The translations under genes were made by a program, and so were the position numbers. Source: Proteles cristata cristata (taxonomy: Eukaryota > Chordata > Mammalia > Carnivora > Hyaenidae). Taken from it: a stretch of DNA of 64,000 nucleotides. Location: the NCBI GenBank assembly GCA_017311185.1, contig JAESUZ010005177.1:1-64000 (forward strand), in the 5' to 3' direction. Below are positions 63,959 through 64,000 of the stretch, in pieces; the stretch's first letter is position 1, and each line of letters begins with the position of its first letter. Below the pieces are notes generated by a model. The model was not told the origin of the DNA and did not search any database. It saw nothing but the letters and a program-made list of their open reading frames with translations.

Positions 63959-64000
63959 GAAAAGGCATGTCGTTATAAGAAAAGGGGGTGTGAGGCGCAC

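Larger units (their letters stand above)
63379..64000 (+). mobile_element. Second MLT1-type LTR, split by two SINEs, running off the window
   Basis: Segment 1 (63379-63490): ggggttgaataatggccccc, then cttatttggacaaaaggtct and gagatgtaagtta. Segment 2 (63702-63750): gaggtgaggggttcatccaa. Segment 3 (from 63961): gttataagaaaagggggtgt, the usual ttataagaag-type portion. The three read in LTR order across the two insertions and are cut by the window end. Confidence 0.7.

Noticed and set aside
1..64000. An undescribed multi-gene system (operon, defence island, CRISPR or similar)
   Set aside because: The window is mammalian nuclear DNA with SINEs, L1, L2, MIR and MaLR fossils. No gene cluster of any kind was supported.

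Overview
The window is mammalian nuclear DNA from a carnivoran, most likely a feliform (cat, hyena, civet or mongoose lineage). The evidence is 20 copies of a tRNA-Lys-derived SINE of the carnivore-specific CAN-SINE type: a tRNA-like head with A-box and B-box, a (TC)n tract, an AATAAA-type signal and an A-rich tail. The sequence style fits the feliform SINEC_F group, but genus cannot be decided from this window. Base composition is GC-rich over most of the window, with AT-rich islands mainly where LINE-1 sequence lies.

I found no protein-coding gene, RNA gene or pseudogene that I can support. The many long open frames, some over 250 codons, lie in GC-rich DNA where stop codons are rare. They overlap each other on both strands, or run through known transposon fossils and microsatellites, and none shows a recognisable domain. 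The window reads as intergenic or intronic DNA. What can be annotated is its transposon archaeology, its satellites and a few stretches that look like regulatory DNA.

Layout. 0-7 kb: GC-rich unique DNA, a MER20-like hAT fossil split by an MLT1-type LTR, a head-to-head SINE pair, a Z-DNA-prone TG/CG tract and an L1 3' end with a SINE in its tail. 7-14 kb: L2 fragments, then unique GC-rich DNA. 14-29 kb: a 14.6 kb interval free of CAN-SINEs that holds a CpG-rich block, an AT-richer non-repetitive stretch (21.2-21.5 kb), a nuclear-receptor half-site cluster (22.4 kb) and several microsatellites. 29-36.5 kb: SINE-rich DNA with a fragmented old L1 carrying two nested SINEs. 36.5-47.5 kb: another SINE-poor stretch with old LTR and DNA-transposon fossils and a CpG-rich CCAAT-box block at 45.7-46.1 kb. 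47.5-58.8 kb: mixed unique DNA, an L2 reverse-transcriptase fossil and a 0.5 kb CATC array. 58.8-64 kb: unique DNA, then a dense stack of SINEs and MLT1-type LTRs running off the right edge.

Repeat names (MER20, MER5A, MLT1, MIR, L2, L1M) are assigned from remembered consensus features, not from a search. Boundaries of old elements are approximate, usually within 10-30 bases. SINE boundaries supported by target-site duplications are close to exact. Regulatory calls are candidates resting on motif content and absence of repeats; no conservation data were available.
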